DNA of 23,572 nt, taken from Chara braunii (taxonomy: Eukaryota; Streptophyta; Charophyceae; Charales; Characeae). The DNA lies in NCBI GenBank assembly GCA_003427395.1, contig BFEA01000032.1, positions 720,656-744,227 of the forward strand. Direction: 5' to 3'. A program made the position numbers and the translations under genes. This document shows positions 8,451 through 18,759 of this stretch, one piece after another; within the stretch, counting starts at the first letter, position 1; each line of letters starts with the position of its first letter. The notes beneath the pieces were generated by a model. The model was not told the DNA's origin and searched no databases. It was given only the letters and a program-made list of their open reading frames with translations.

Positions 8451-9630
8451 AGGAAGCCAACCCAGAAATTAAGTTCAAAGAAAAGACAGTGCAATCGCAG
8501 GATACACACGCAGAATTAAAACTAATCAAACTATATCATAAGTCTGNCTGTGACTCTACTTTGTCTTTTGGTTGTATGAGTTACCCAGCTTTTCGATCAA
8601 TGGTTTCAAAGAAAAAGTTGGAACATGAAATAATGATGGTCTTTGTAAACAAGGTAGGTGAATGTTTTATTTTTTATCCTCCTTCGATTGAAAAACTCCT
8701 AGAGGAGTATAAGGATCTGGACACTGAATCAACAGGAATAACTGAACATGCTATCAAGCACAGGATAAAAATTATTCATGGTAGTAAGATTCACAAGGGC
8801 CCTATGTACCGAATGTCTCCCGGGGAACTAGAGGAACTTAAGAAACATATGCATGACTTAACAGAGAAAGGATGGATCCCCCTTAGTTCCTCTACTTATG
8901 GTGCCCCTGTTTTATTTGTGCCCAAGAATGAAGGTGAGTTACGTCTTCGCATTGATTATAGAGGGTTGAATGTCATCACGGTTAAGAATTCTGAACCTCT
9001 TCCACATATTGACGACTTGTTGGACCAATTGTAGGGCTATAAATTTTTCAGTAAGATTGATCTTAAGTCTAGGTACCATCAAATCGAAGTGGACCATGCG
9101 GATCAACACAAGACTGTGTTCCACACCAGGTATGGTCAGTACGAGTTCGTGGTTATACCTTTCGAACTGACTAACGCCCCAACGACGTTCCAAAGATCTA
9201 TGAATGAATTGTTTCGTCAATGGTTGGATCAGTTCGTCATTGTCTATCTCGGCGACATTCTAGTGTACAGTAAGACAATAGAAAATCACGAAAAATATTT
9301 ATATCTGGTATTAGGAAAGTTGCGTGAGGGCAACTTTAAGCTAAGCCCAAAGAAGTCTGAGTTTGCTAAGCCTGAAGTTTTATACCTCAGACATNTAGTG
9401 AACGAGGAGGGTCTAAGACCTGAAGAAAANAAGATATCAANAATTAGAGATTGACCACGACCTAAGTCCGTAACTGAATTACGATATTTNATTGGTTTGA
9501 CAAGTTACTACAGAAAGTTCGTCAGGAACTTCTCACTGATCGCCACACCAATGAAAGATTATTAAAGAAAGTAATTATTTGGTGGTGGGACAAGAACTGT
9601 GAGTCTTCCTTTAAGAAGGTAAAGTATGTT
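8348..9630 (+). pseudogene. pol (RT): Reverse transcriptase domain, YLGD in place of YLDD
   Basis: The frame at 8348-9034 runs from the protease tail into the RT fingers and palm, with [14 protein letters not shown], a [17 protein letters not shown] block and LRIDYRGLN. An in-frame TAG (9032-9034) interrupts, and the frame resumes to 9454 with motif A FSKIDLKSRYHQIE (Asp at 9059-9061) and the catalytic block read as YLGDILVYS. The first Asp of YxDD is GGC (Gly) at 9251-9253, so polymerase activity should be lost. A TGA at 9452-9454 lies where related elements have Trp. The thumb (LTSYYRKFVRNFS) follows in the same frame, then a shift near 9556. Confidence 0.9.
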
Positions 9631-9981
9631 TTGGCTCACTATCCTGTTTTGAAAATTGTTGATCCGTCTCTTCCCTTTATCGTTACTACTGATGCAAGTC
9701 GGTACGGAATTGGCGCAGTNCTTTNACAGAACNACGACAATGGTTATAGACNCATTGAGTTCAGGTCTGCACGATTGTNATCGGACAANGTTGCCAACTC
9801 CACCTATGAAGAGAACTGTATGCANTAGTTTGTGAACTGAACANNTGGAAACACTACTTGTTAGGGAGACACTTCACTGTGTACTCAGACCACTCTACCC
9901 TGAAGTGGATAAAAACACAGCCTAGACTCTCTGATAAGCTGGTACGATGGTCTGCTTTTTTTTATACTAAAACCTATCAAA
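9560..9981 (+). pseudogene. pol (RH): RNase H domain and connection, broken
   Basis: Degrades the RNA strand of the RNA/DNA hybrid during reverse transcription. Coherent coding resumes in a new frame from about 9560. The first catalytic motif TTDASRYGIGA is at about 9685-9717. A frameshift near 9812 falls just after the YEEN motif, and the rest reads HYLLGRHFTVYSDHSTLKWI (~9850-9910) in the next frame. That motif holds another conserved Asp. Seven or more n bases lie inside the domain. Confidence 0.85.
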
Positions 9982-10069
9982 GGTAAGTCTAATTTTATTG
10001 TAGATGCATTGTCGAGACGATGTGATTTTTTTGGTAAGTCTAATGTTGTTGCAGATGCATTGTGCAGAT
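9982..10069 (+). repeat. 51-bp direct duplication at the RNase H/integrase junction
   Basis: GGTAAGTCTAAT followed by T/G-rich sequence and GATGCATTGT occurs at 9982 and again at 10033, an offset of 51 bp (17 codons, so in phase). Each copy encodes a version of the conserved GKSN-x2-(A)DAL-S/C-R block that normally occurs once at the end of RNase H. The copies differ at several positions. Confidence 0.8.
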
Positions 10070-11363
10070 ACTTGGATGTTGGGAATGACCTGAAAGACAA
10101 AATTCGTAAAGGATATGTTACTGATCCTATTCGGGAGCCTATCATGAATATCCTTGTGAATAATCCATCTTTACTTCCCAACTATAGAATAGCTGATGAT
10201 TTGCTTTTCTTAATAGACCAAACTGAATAAAGATTATATATCCCTCATCAGAAACAAATAAAGAGTCTGATAGTTGAGAAATGTCACGACTTTGAAGGAC
10301 ATTTTGGGTTCAAGAAAACTTACGTAGAGGTTAGAGAATGCTTTGAGTGGAAGGGACTGAAAGAAGACGTATTAACTTATGTTCGTACATGTCTGGTATG
10401 CCAGAGAAAGAAACCTTCACATGAGAATCCACTCAGTCTTTTGAAACGTTATCGATTCCAAGTGAACCAGGTGAGTCCATTTCAAATGATTTTATGAGTC
10501 TTACCATGAGTCGTAATGAGAATAGTCAAGTAAGGGTTATTGTGGATCTTGTCTCTAAGTATGTCATGTTCATTCCCTTACCCGNAGAGGCACGGACAAA
10601 ATTTGTAACCCAAAAATTTCAGATGCGATNGGTGACTGAATACAGATTTTCTNTATCCGTTGTGTCTAATCGTGATGCCANGTTCACCAGNATGTCATGG
10701 CAAAGGCTCATGGAGACATANTGTACACGACTCACCATGTCGTAAGGNCGACACCCTGNAACGAATGGACAAAGTGAGCAGATGAACCGTTTGTGCCAGC
10801 AGCTTTTGCGCATGTATGTGAGACCCGATCAGATTGATTGGGATGAGAGCTTACCCAAGCTAACAAGTGCATACAATAGTTGTGTTCATAATGCTACAGG
10901 GCGTACGCTTAATGCACTGCACAAGGGGTGGAAACTAAGCGTCCAATTGATGTGCTAACAAGGGACCAGTTCCTTAGGTTACCTTCAGGGACCCGGGAGT
11001 ATGCGGTATTGTTTCAAGAAGANATTAAGAAAGTAAAGGACAATCTGAAGAAAGTTCGGGACCAAATGATTAAACAAACTAGCAAGCATTGTCGACCCTC
11101 AACATTCAAGGAAAATGATCTAGTCTGGATCAAGTCCAAAGAGTTTNGTTGGAAGAAAATGTGTCTCAANAACTTNTGCTAGTCTATTTTGGACCCTGGA
11201 GGTTCTCAAAGTAATTAGGGATGCAGAGGGACCATCTTATCAAATTGATATTCCCCCTCACCTCAAAANGTATCCTGTCTTTCACGCGTCCAAATTGTTA
11301 CCATATGTAGAAGAAAATGAGTTCTCCCACAGACCTTCTACGATTTCACCAGACATGTATGGC
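10009..11363 (+). pseudogene. pol (IN): Integrase (zinc-binding, core and C-terminal domains), broken
   Basis: Would insert the cDNA into the genome. A stop at 10228-10230 precedes the HHCC zinc domain, which is otherwise intact (KCHDFEGHFG ... RTCLVCQRK, about 10276-10410). The core (DDE) starts in another frame with ISNDFMSLT near 10480. The second catalytic position reads SNRDAxFT near 10665, where the family has SDRD, so the catalytic Asp is Asn (AAT). Another shift near 10740 leads to NGQSEQMNR, which keeps the Glu. From 10928 to 11182 a further frame encodes the linker, then FHASKLLPYVEEN (~11280-11320) marks the end of the C-terminal domain. Overall a dead integrase. Confidence 0.88.
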
Positions 11364-11753
11364 GAATATGAGGTAGACAAAATNGTAGAGCATGGGTATT
11401 TTTCTACAGGTGGANGTGGACGACCCCANAAGCAATTCAAGGTATGTTTCAAATCTCAGGCACCATCTGAGGACAGATGGTTCACTAAACGAGAATTACT
11501 TGAAACTGCTCCTAATATTGTATCTGCATATGAACATGGATTAAAGTCTCAGTTATTTCTGCGATGGAACTCGACAATGGGTCGGCAGGAATGCAGTAAC
11601 CCATGTTCTGCAGCAGTCTGGGCCCTCAAAACAGAGCCCAGACGACGCTGGCCAAACTCGGTCGACGCCAGGCAGTGTGACCACACACTGCGCATGGAAA
11701 ATCAAAAGTCCAAGTCAACTGTCAAGTCAAAGGTACTGCACTCAGACCCTTAG
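11364..11753 (+). CDS. Chromodomain at the C-terminus of the integrase (fragment)
   Basis: Residues encoded by 11364-11545 read EYEVDKxVEHGYFSTGG, then a KQFKVCFKSQ strand, SEDRWFTKRELLE and a helix ending AYEHGLK. This fits a chromodomain: EYEV beta strand, central KV.F.. strand, W followed by a C-terminal helix. In chromoviruses it directs integration to marked (heterochromatic) nucleosomes. The frame is continuous with the integrase end at ~11240 and free of stops to 11753, so this is the best-preserved module of pol. The last ~65 codons (11560-11753) look non-conserved and may be read-through into 3' sequence. It is part of a broken polyprotein, not an independent gene. Confidence 0.75.
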   Translation, partial: EYEVDKXVEHGYFSTGGXGRPXKQFKVCFKSQAPSEDRWFTKRELLETAPNIVSAYEHGLKSQLFLRWNSTMGRQECSNPCSAAVWALKTEPRRRWPNSVDARQCDHTLRMENQKSKSTVKSKVLHSDP

Positions 11754-12020
11754 TCGGATACACTCACTTGTTGTGCGCCGGTACCCAGACAACATTGATG
11801 CGAGAAGAAATTCGGTTCCGTGTCAATTTGGACTGATATTTGCATTGTGATCTTGACGGCTGAGGGATGCAGCATCCGGGTTCCAGACCCCACGTCAACG
11901 CTACATAAGCGCTGACTTCCTGACTTTGAATTCATTCAGTCTTGCGTCAATGCCGACTTCACACGTTGACAATGTGACATTGACTTAATGCTGCGACACT
12001 GGTGGACGTTGGCTTTGTGC
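11754..12020 (+). other. 3' untranslated part before the 3' LTR; no polypurine tract visible
   Basis: Non-coding. The bases immediately before the 3' LTR (about 11990-12020) are mixed, with no purine run, which is unusual because plus-strand priming requires a polypurine tract there. One reverse copy of the TGACGTGG motif is present at about 11889-11896. Confidence 0.5.
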
Positions 12021-12574
12021 TAGCACTTGGGAGATCACGACGACGCACTGCTAGCTCAGCATGGTGGATGGTTGGCTATTGTCTTCAAGGCCTGATGACA
12101 TGACAGTTGCCATGCATTGTTGCTGACGTGACCGCTGCCACGTGTTCTATCTTCTGATGTGGCTGGGCTACGTGACCGACACTGCTGTTCTGATTCATCA
12201 TCATTCGNGAGGAGATCATGACTGTGGGATGATTGTGGACACGTACCTTGTTATCTTGAGGTCAANATTGCTTCAGTACGATGATGAGGGTCTGATCGAC
12301 NTGCCACGTGGCACACTAGAATAGAAATTTTAAATGTATGTTCAGACTATTGATTATCTGAGGTGGTNATCGAGGAGGAANCCCGAAGCAGGAGTGGACT
12401 GTGTTTTTTATTCCTCTCCGTTGTCTAATCTNCCCCCTCTCTCCTTCNTCTGTGTATGATTATCCAATGTCATTCTATCTGGACACGATTCTGATTATTG
12501 ATAATCATGAGCGGGTTGACATTCATCTGGGCTTGCATTGTTGACAAGGGTCTTCACAATCTGGGTTCATTGCA
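12021..12574 (+). repeat. 3' long terminal repeat
   Basis: Copy of 4421-4973. It begins TAGCACTTGG, so the canonical TG start is altered, and ends ATTGCA at 12574. Divergence is concentrated around 12090-12120. The palindromic G-box is kept (12302-12313) but the TATA box is changed to TAGAAAT. It carries about ten n bases, suggesting polymorphism among copies. Confidence 0.92.
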
Positions 12575-13718
12575 CATGGATGATTGTGTGTTTTTTTTTT
12601 AATAGAATTGTGTATGGTGACATGACAAAATACTCATCTAATGGGTATTAACATGCACGACTCCAGGAACCTTAACAACCTGTTAATTGATGTTCCTAAA
12701 GCACATAATTATGTCTTGGTCATAGAATAAGAGCTTGATGCAAATATATATGACAACAAGTTTTTATCGTGCGGAGTAGGTAACTTCTCATTACACCGAC
12801 CCTCTCTCAGTGTGAGAGATAAAGCAACATTTATGGTATGTAGTCTCTAACATGATCTCTAACATATCTGTAAACAATAGATGACACTCTGCGTCATCAG
12901 GTGATCGGTATCCCTATGGGTGGTAATGTTAGGTAAAACATTGTCAATCTCAAGCTTTTTTAGGACGAGATATTTGAAGGGCGATCTTTTAACGTGCAGC
13001 TGAAACATATATATTCCAATATCAGTTTCTTGTCCACATCCAATCTTCAAATAAATGTTTGTCTCTTCCTGTTAATTGATGACACCGTGCCATGGAAAAA
13101 ATGTCTACTCGATCTTGCTTGTTATTGTCTTGAGTGAAAAAATACTACCATATGCATCACGTTGTGAGGGAACCCAGGAAGGGCATCTGTTCGTCATTGA
13201 AGTCAAGGGTTGCGGCATTTGTCACCCGCCGTGCCCGCTTCGGAGGTCCTCAGTGACGGAACAGGGGAGAAATGTGTTTCTGACCTACAACGCGTCCACT
13301 CAAGACTGATCTTAATGTCGCTCGTCGCCTATGGAATTTGCTCGAAACTTTTAATGAAAATATAATAATACAATAGCCTACAGATATGAAATGTAACAAA
13401 GATTTGCTCATAGGGTTTCTCTGGAGGTTCTGAGATTTGCAGGGTAATTTCATGATTCACCTGTCCTTAGAGAGAGCAGGATCCGTGGGAAAAGGCAGGC
13501 AAACCACAAGCAGAACATTCAGGCACCAGGCAACATGGAAATGATTGATTTCATTCATCTAGTTCCATAATATGGATTCGAACTCAGGTCTGTATTTGAA
13601 CAGTTTCATGGGCGTACCAACTCAGAACCCAGCTTACCAACGACTTGAACGTCGCTATATCACCGAACCCATCAGAGGGAAAAACAGACAGTTAGTCAAC
13701 AGTTCCCTTGCAACTGCG
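12575..13718. other. No gene recognised
   Basis: Mixed, moderately A/T-rich sequence with a T-run at 12591-12600. Open frames of 60-80 codons exist (12859-13050 on -, 13076-13309 on +), but they have no recognisable domain and their composition is not distinctive. The stretch contains no n bases, unlike the flanking element, so it may be lower-copy DNA. Confidence 0.4.
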
Positions 13719-14490
13719 GTAATCATGATTTTTTCCTATATGGTAATGGATGATTCCCCTGTGAGCGGCAACAGTTTCCCTTCCATAAGTGTAATGATGA
13801 TCTGTTCTCATGAGGTAATGACTGATTCCGCTGTCAGCAGCAGCGGACTCTCTTTACACAATAGGTACTAATTATCTTCCCACATGCGGTAATGATTGAT
13901 TTCGCTGCCATCAGCAGCAGTTTCCCTTGCACAAGTGGTAGTGATGATCCCTTCACTTCCAGTAATAACTGATCACGCTGCCAGCGGCAGCAGGTTTTCC
14001 TACACCAGCGGTAATGATGACCTCTTCGCATACGGTAATGGATGATTCCGCTGCCACCAGCAGTCGTTCCTCTTGCACAAGCGGTCATGATGATCTCTCC
14101 ACTTGCGGTGGCGGCTGATCACGCTGCCAGTAGCAGCGGTTCTCTGGCACAAGCGGTAATGAAGCCCTGTTCACTTGCTGTAATAGTTGATCACACTGCC
14201 AGCAGCAGCGGTTCTCTGGCACAAGTGGTAATGGTTTATCACGCTACCAGCATCAGCGGGTTCTTTTGCACAAGCGGTAATGGCTGATTCTGCTGCCCAC
14301 AGTAGTGGGTTCGCATTACACAAGTGGTAATGATGACCTGTTCACTTGCGGTAATGGTTGATCATGCTGCCAGCAGCAGCGGTTCTCTTGCACAAGTGAT
14401 AATGATGACTTGTTCACTTGCGGTAATGGTTGAGCAGCCGCGGTTCTCTTGCATAAGTGATAAGGATGATCTGTTGCAGGCAGCAGTGGG
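13719..14490. repeat. Tandem array, about 12 copies of a ~72-bp unit
   Basis: Each unit reads approximately GGTAATGATGACCTGTTCAC, TTGCGGTAATGGTTGATCAC, GCTGCCAGCAGCAGCGGTTC, TCTTGCACAAGC. GGTAATG occurs twice per unit, so it is built of two related halves. Most copies are 70-73 bp, and two near 14227-14330 are half-length (about 50 bp), consistent with unequal exchange. Copies diverge more to the left. A stray ACAAGCGGGAATGAAG at about 14771-14786, beyond the microsatellite, looks like one more partial unit. No ORF spans the array. Confidence 0.9.
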
Positions 14491-14496
14491 TTAATC

Positions 14497-14499
<3 letters not shown>

Positions 14500-14539
<40 letters not shown>

Positions 14540-14548
14540 CTCTCTCTC
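14500..14548. repeat. (TC)n microsatellite
   Basis: About 18 perfect CT units (14500-14536), one G interruption at 14537, then about five more units to 14548. It abuts the end of the 72-bp array. Pyrimidine-rich sequence with repeated CTCTCT continues to about 14660. Confidence 0.97.
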
Positions 14549-14801
14549 CGTGCACTCTCTCACACTCTCTGCGCAGTCAGTCCCTCTCACTTTATTTGCG
14601 CTGTTTGTCTCTCTTACTCTCTCTTTCCACAGTCAGTCTCTCTAACTCTCTCATGGATGGGTCCGCTCTCACGTTGCCTCCCACTCTCGCGCATTCTCTT
14701 GTCAAGAGCTCTGATCACTCCATTTAATGTCTGCCCGTGCGAGCTACGCTGACTTTAAAAGCAAACGTGCACAAGCGGGAATGAAGGTATTCAACTCAGT
14801 T

Positions 14802-15097
14802 CTTAGTCATAGCATGCACGTCTGCCATGGNTGNAGCTCACTTGCTCGGCCGCACACGTGGCAGCAGCGCTCGCCCTAGTCACTCCCTTCAGCGCACCCC
14901 GGTCCCCCTGGTCACCCCAGTCCCCAACATCTTCACTCGGTCTTGGTCTCTTAGCTATAGCAGTCGTGTCCGCCATGGCTAGAGCCCGCTCGCTCACGGG
15001 AACGGGCACAATCCATCTTGTTGCGGTCTCCTCTTATCGTCATCCGAGCACTGCGTTCCCTCTGGTCCCTCCGTCCCGAATCGCCCCGTCCTTCCGC
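14802..15097. repeat. Diverged tandem duplication, period ~148 bp
   Basis: CTTAGTCATAGC...GCCATGG followed by GAGCTCACTTGCTCGG (14802 on) matches CTTAGCTATAGC...GCCATGG followed by GAGCCCGCTCGCTCACGG (14950 on). A C-rich second half also resembles itself in the two copies. No coding role is evident, although the + frame 14858-15184 is open. Confidence 0.6.
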
Positions 15098-16290
15098 CGG
15101 TCTGCCCTATATTTCCCCCAGGTTGCGGCCTCATGCCAGGGAGAGAACCCCAGTCCCCCGCTGGTGGTACCTGTTCACAAGTGAAGGCTGACACCGTCCG
15201 TACCTGCAGCATTGGGCCCACAAAACTTTATCCCCACCAACAGTTACGGTTTAGTTGGTATCGAAGACTTGGACATGGTAGCCGTGGGTCAGCGCCAAGT
15301 GACAATTTTGTCGAAATGCAGATAGGTCATGTCGAACCAATAACCGTACCTAAAACAATTGTTTCGACCTGCATTGGTTTGTCTTAGTGTCGTGCAGATG
15401 CCAATTAAGAGAACCGCAGCTGTCCCGAAGCGGACTGGAACACCATTTCAGGAAATACCAACGTCGAAACGCCCAGTACCGTGCCCGTTTCAAACCTGCA
15501 ACTGATCCTCGCTTCGATGTCACCAATGTCCTTAAGCACCGAAGGGGATTACGGGTCCACTTACTCAATAAATTTCAGAAAATCAAGTAAAATCGAATGG
15601 GCGTTTATAAAAGTCTGAAATAAATTTAAATCGATGAAGAGCGATAAATACGCGATCTTCGACAAAAATCCTTCAAGAGTAGGATTTAATAAAATTTAGT
15701 TAATTATTAAATAATCATTTTTTCCGTCCTCTTTCATCTTTTTTTTTAGATTTAATGAAGATTGAGGGTTCACTTTGCCACCAATTGACCAGCGTAAAAA
15801 GGCTGCGTGAAGGCCTACTCGTGTACCTTCGCGTCACAGATGGCTGAGTTGAAGTCTGCCTCAAAACAGACAAAAAGGCTAGGTTGCTGGCGCGGTAGAG
15901 GTGGTTACCCAAGTTATCAATTTTGAGGGTTAGTACCGGCGGTTGATGCAGGAAATTTTATAGTTCATCTTAGGACCCCTAATTTTCTCCGACAGTTCTA
16001 ACAAAAGTACCTTTAGAAGTTCAATAGTGCGTTCAGTTGACGGCCCTATCCGTTTAATTTCGGGTGGCCGGCTGGTCGAGGCCGCCCGACAATAAGTGTG
16101 GACCTCTTCTTGACGTACCCGTCGAGGCCTTACCTATTTCCCCAAAAAGCACGTCACTGACTCAAAGGATGTTTCTCCTCTCCCAAAACCGGAATTAATG
16201 ATTGGAGGAGGACGCTCTCCGCGATTACAGGACAGTTCGCCGCATCATCCGTTACTCTCTGAGTAACCAGCTCATCGTTAAGTGGAGCCC
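15098..16290. other. No gene recognised; AT-rich centre
   Basis: GC-rich to about 15250, then mixed, then A/T-rich (15590-15760). TTGGTATCGAAGACTTGG at 15256-15273 resembles a primer-binding site start, but the seven-base core is expected by chance at this window size and no LTR pair is visible. The left end of the minus-strand element (pol or 3' LTR) might lie here, but no RT, integrase or protease motif could be found. Confidence 0.4.
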
Positions 16291-18759
16291 TCATGATGCT
16301 GTCCCAACAGATGTCCCTTCGACCATCAAAACGGACGCAGGACAGTCCACTCTAGCCCTAGGTGCCACGGCTGGCATCATCACCGGAACATCGTCATTGA
16401 AAGACTCATCGGCTATTTGTCCCGTATCAGTGAAAATCTTATCTATCAAAGGCGCCGGGTTTCCCAGTTTGCGATCCATAAGCATCGTGCTTGGTATAGG
16501 CACTTTGGTCGTACTGGTAAGAGATAAGAGATAATTTTTTGTTGAACCAGATGCCGCCAATATGGAACACTGCTTAGGCTGACTATGTGCGCGCATCAAA
16601 AACTTTGTCGTATTAACAACTTTCACGGGGACCCATTTTCGTGGCGATAATGCTCTTCGTTCGTCTTTATGTTTCTTTTGACCCACCTTAATCATATGTC
16701 GATCAACCCTCTTCTGAAAGGAAGGGGTCTGTGATGACGTGGTCGCCCCAACGAGGATGGGCGTCATAAGTGTCTCGTATCTTGACTATAAGATAATTTT
16801 GACGCTCTGACTCTTCACTGCTTTATTTTCCTTATCTAATGGTGCTCGCCTGACCTCCACGTCCTCTTTTATTGAAAAAAATATGGATGCATCCCTCAGA
16901 TTGTCAGCCCCTTTGGCGCACTTTCGGTCGTCAAGTGTCACTATGTCGTAGTCTATCGTCTTTTGAAGATCAGGACAATCCCTTCCAACGTGGTCATCCG
17001 AACAGCAATAGACGCATGTGTTACCAGGAAAAGAAGATTCATCCTCTACACGTTTATATCCTCTATGTTCGGTTGATACCCGAGTATCATGAGGACACGG
17101 ACTAGGCTCACGTTGTCCTCTGGCATCATCACGATGGCCCCGCTCAACATCTCTCCTCTCGTACTGCTCGTGGGAATTGTCGCGTCGGTCTCTCGCCGTC
17201 ACATGGTCACATCTACCTAGACTCTTAGGATATTCCTCTGCATCCCCGAGGTCTTCGGGACCTCGATCGTATCTCGGGTTGTGAGCGTAGGTCTCCACTT
17301 GACCGTGTCGTCGCCAACCGTTGTCCCTATCTCTCGTATAGTCTCTAGGATAGACAACTTGTCGATCTCGATCATCGTCCTGGTACCAAGGGAGATCGTC
17401 ATGCCGTTTATGATACTGCTGCTCCCTCGCTCGATAATCGACTAATGTCCGAAGGTTTCTATCGTCCACGTCTCTCCACGGTCCTCGGTTGCGATTGTCC
17501 CACCTCAGTGAGTACGCTGAACCAGTCCTAACTCGATCACACCTCAGCGAGTTCGACGAACCGTTCCTCGTCTCATAACCAACAGTCTCTGTCTTCGTCT
17601 TTATCCCAGCGATCTGTCGAGCAAGACCTTGATCATCTCCTTCATCTCCCTTATCTCCCTCATCTCATTCATCACAGTCTTTGTAGGTCGGTGCAGTCCG
17701 ACACCATCCAACAAATACCGTCGATCCACCCAAGGCTGATTATTGAAGTCAGGGCACCTCTCTGTATCGTACTCTCGGTAGAGAGAGAAGTCTCGTCCCC
17801 ACATCCCTCTCCAAACTAAATCCTTATAGTCATCTGTTTCAGCTTTCATAGCCAGCTCGAGGACCGTCGTAAAATCTATCTTATTACGAGGGAGTTCCCT
17901 AAGTATCCCCTTCTGTTTCCATCTGACAGTGGACAGATGAAAATCGTGCATCGGTCGACTTCCGACAGTTTCCCCTTTGCGATCACGACATCCGATATGT
18001 TTTGGAAGCGTTTACCGAATGCCTGAACACTCTCGTCCTCAACTGCGTCATCGACTATAAATCACTGATCGAGTATCTGATGTCCTCTAACTTGCAGAGT
18101 TCGTAAAGACTAGCCTTATAGGTAGTCCACTTTGTGTCCTTTGGTCGAGCTTCTTTGATCACCTGGTTCAAGCTAGGGTCCGAGTTGAACATAAAATTGT
18201 TTATAATCTCATCCTCGGACCATTGGTTGAGGTACGAGTGTAGCTCTCACTTGTCGAGGTATTCGGTGATACCGTAACCTCTAAAGATGGGTGACCTAGT
18301 ATCTAGCTCCGTCGGTTGGTGAGAGATGATGAATCGATCTCTCCTTTCGTAAGGGAGCATATACGACTCGCCCGTCTGCGGATCGTAGATCCGTTGAGGC
18401 GGCGTGCTCCTCCTCTCAGGAGGTCTATCCCTATCTCTCCAAGCCTGCTCCCTGATGCACTGATCTCTCCAGTCATTTTTGTGTCGATCTCCTCTAGCGT
18501 CTCTTCGCTCGTAGGTAGGGGAGCACCGATCGCCCATCTCTCCCTAAAAACTAAGAGACTCCGTCATGTTCTTCATCTGTACCAACGACAACGCTCTATC
18601 TGGCTCGGCGATGATCGGACCACCTCCATCATCGGGTTGCTTTACCCATCTGAGAGGCTCGTTCTGTCGAATGCACTCCTTGAGCTTGCGAAGAGTTCGA
18701 TCAGGCGACGGGTGATACTCTCCCGTATCTAAATGAACTCTCATGGTGTCGGACTCCAT
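16291..18759 (-). pseudogene. gag: Gag of a second LTR retrotransposon, minus strand, broken
   Basis: Reading leftward, an ATG at 18759 opens a charged N-terminal region. TAG at 18544-18546 interrupts, and the same frame resumes to TGA at 18247-18249. After it, coherent capsid-like sequence (LNQWSEDEIINNFMFNSDPS) continues to about 18050. Indels then shift the frame (17951-17601) and shift it back by about 17600. From 17600 to 16789 the product is extremely rich in Arg and Asp. It carries the knuckle CVYCCSDDHVGRDC (CX2CX4HX4C) at 17016-16975. TAG at 16786-16788 interrupts again, and the frame continues to 16291. No pol follows, so it is truncated or non-autonomous. It has no n bases and differs in sequence from the other two gags. 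Confidence 0.75.

Larger units (their letters stand above)
4421..12574 (+). mobile_element. Ty3/gypsy LTR retrotransposon (chromovirus), inactivated
   Basis: An 8.15-kb element bounded by matching LTRs. Order: LTR, PBS, ~1.1-kb leader, gag with zinc knuckle, protease, reverse transcriptase, RNase H, integrase, chromodomain, short 3' untranslated part, LTR. The PR-RT-RH-IN order defines Ty3/gypsy (Metaviridae) and the chromodomain defines a chromovirus. The LTRs differ at roughly 7-8% of positions by eye, so the insertion is not recent. Multiple stops, frameshifts and catalytic substitutions make it non-autonomous. No clear polypurine tract precedes the 3' LTR and no target-site duplication is found, so the outermost boundaries carry an uncertainty of a few bases, or the ends have been rearranged. 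Confidence 0.93.

Noticed and set aside
11870-11895. B-box-like GGGTTCCAGACCCC
   Set aside because: The conserved purine of the B box is not met and no A box lies at the right spacing.
13834-14287. ORFs on both strands within the 72-bp array
   Set aside because: Frames follow the repeat units and lack any protein signature.
13719-14490. CRISPR-like array
   Set aside because: The repeat units are contiguous with no unique spacers and the DNA is eukaryotic.
14316-14555. Arg/Glu-rich minus-strand ORF
   Set aside because: It is the (TC)n microsatellite translated.
15256-15275. TTGGTATCGAAGACTTGG as the primer-binding site of another element
   Set aside because: Only the first seven bases match the tRNA-Met type, no LTR partner is visible and no gag follows on this strand.
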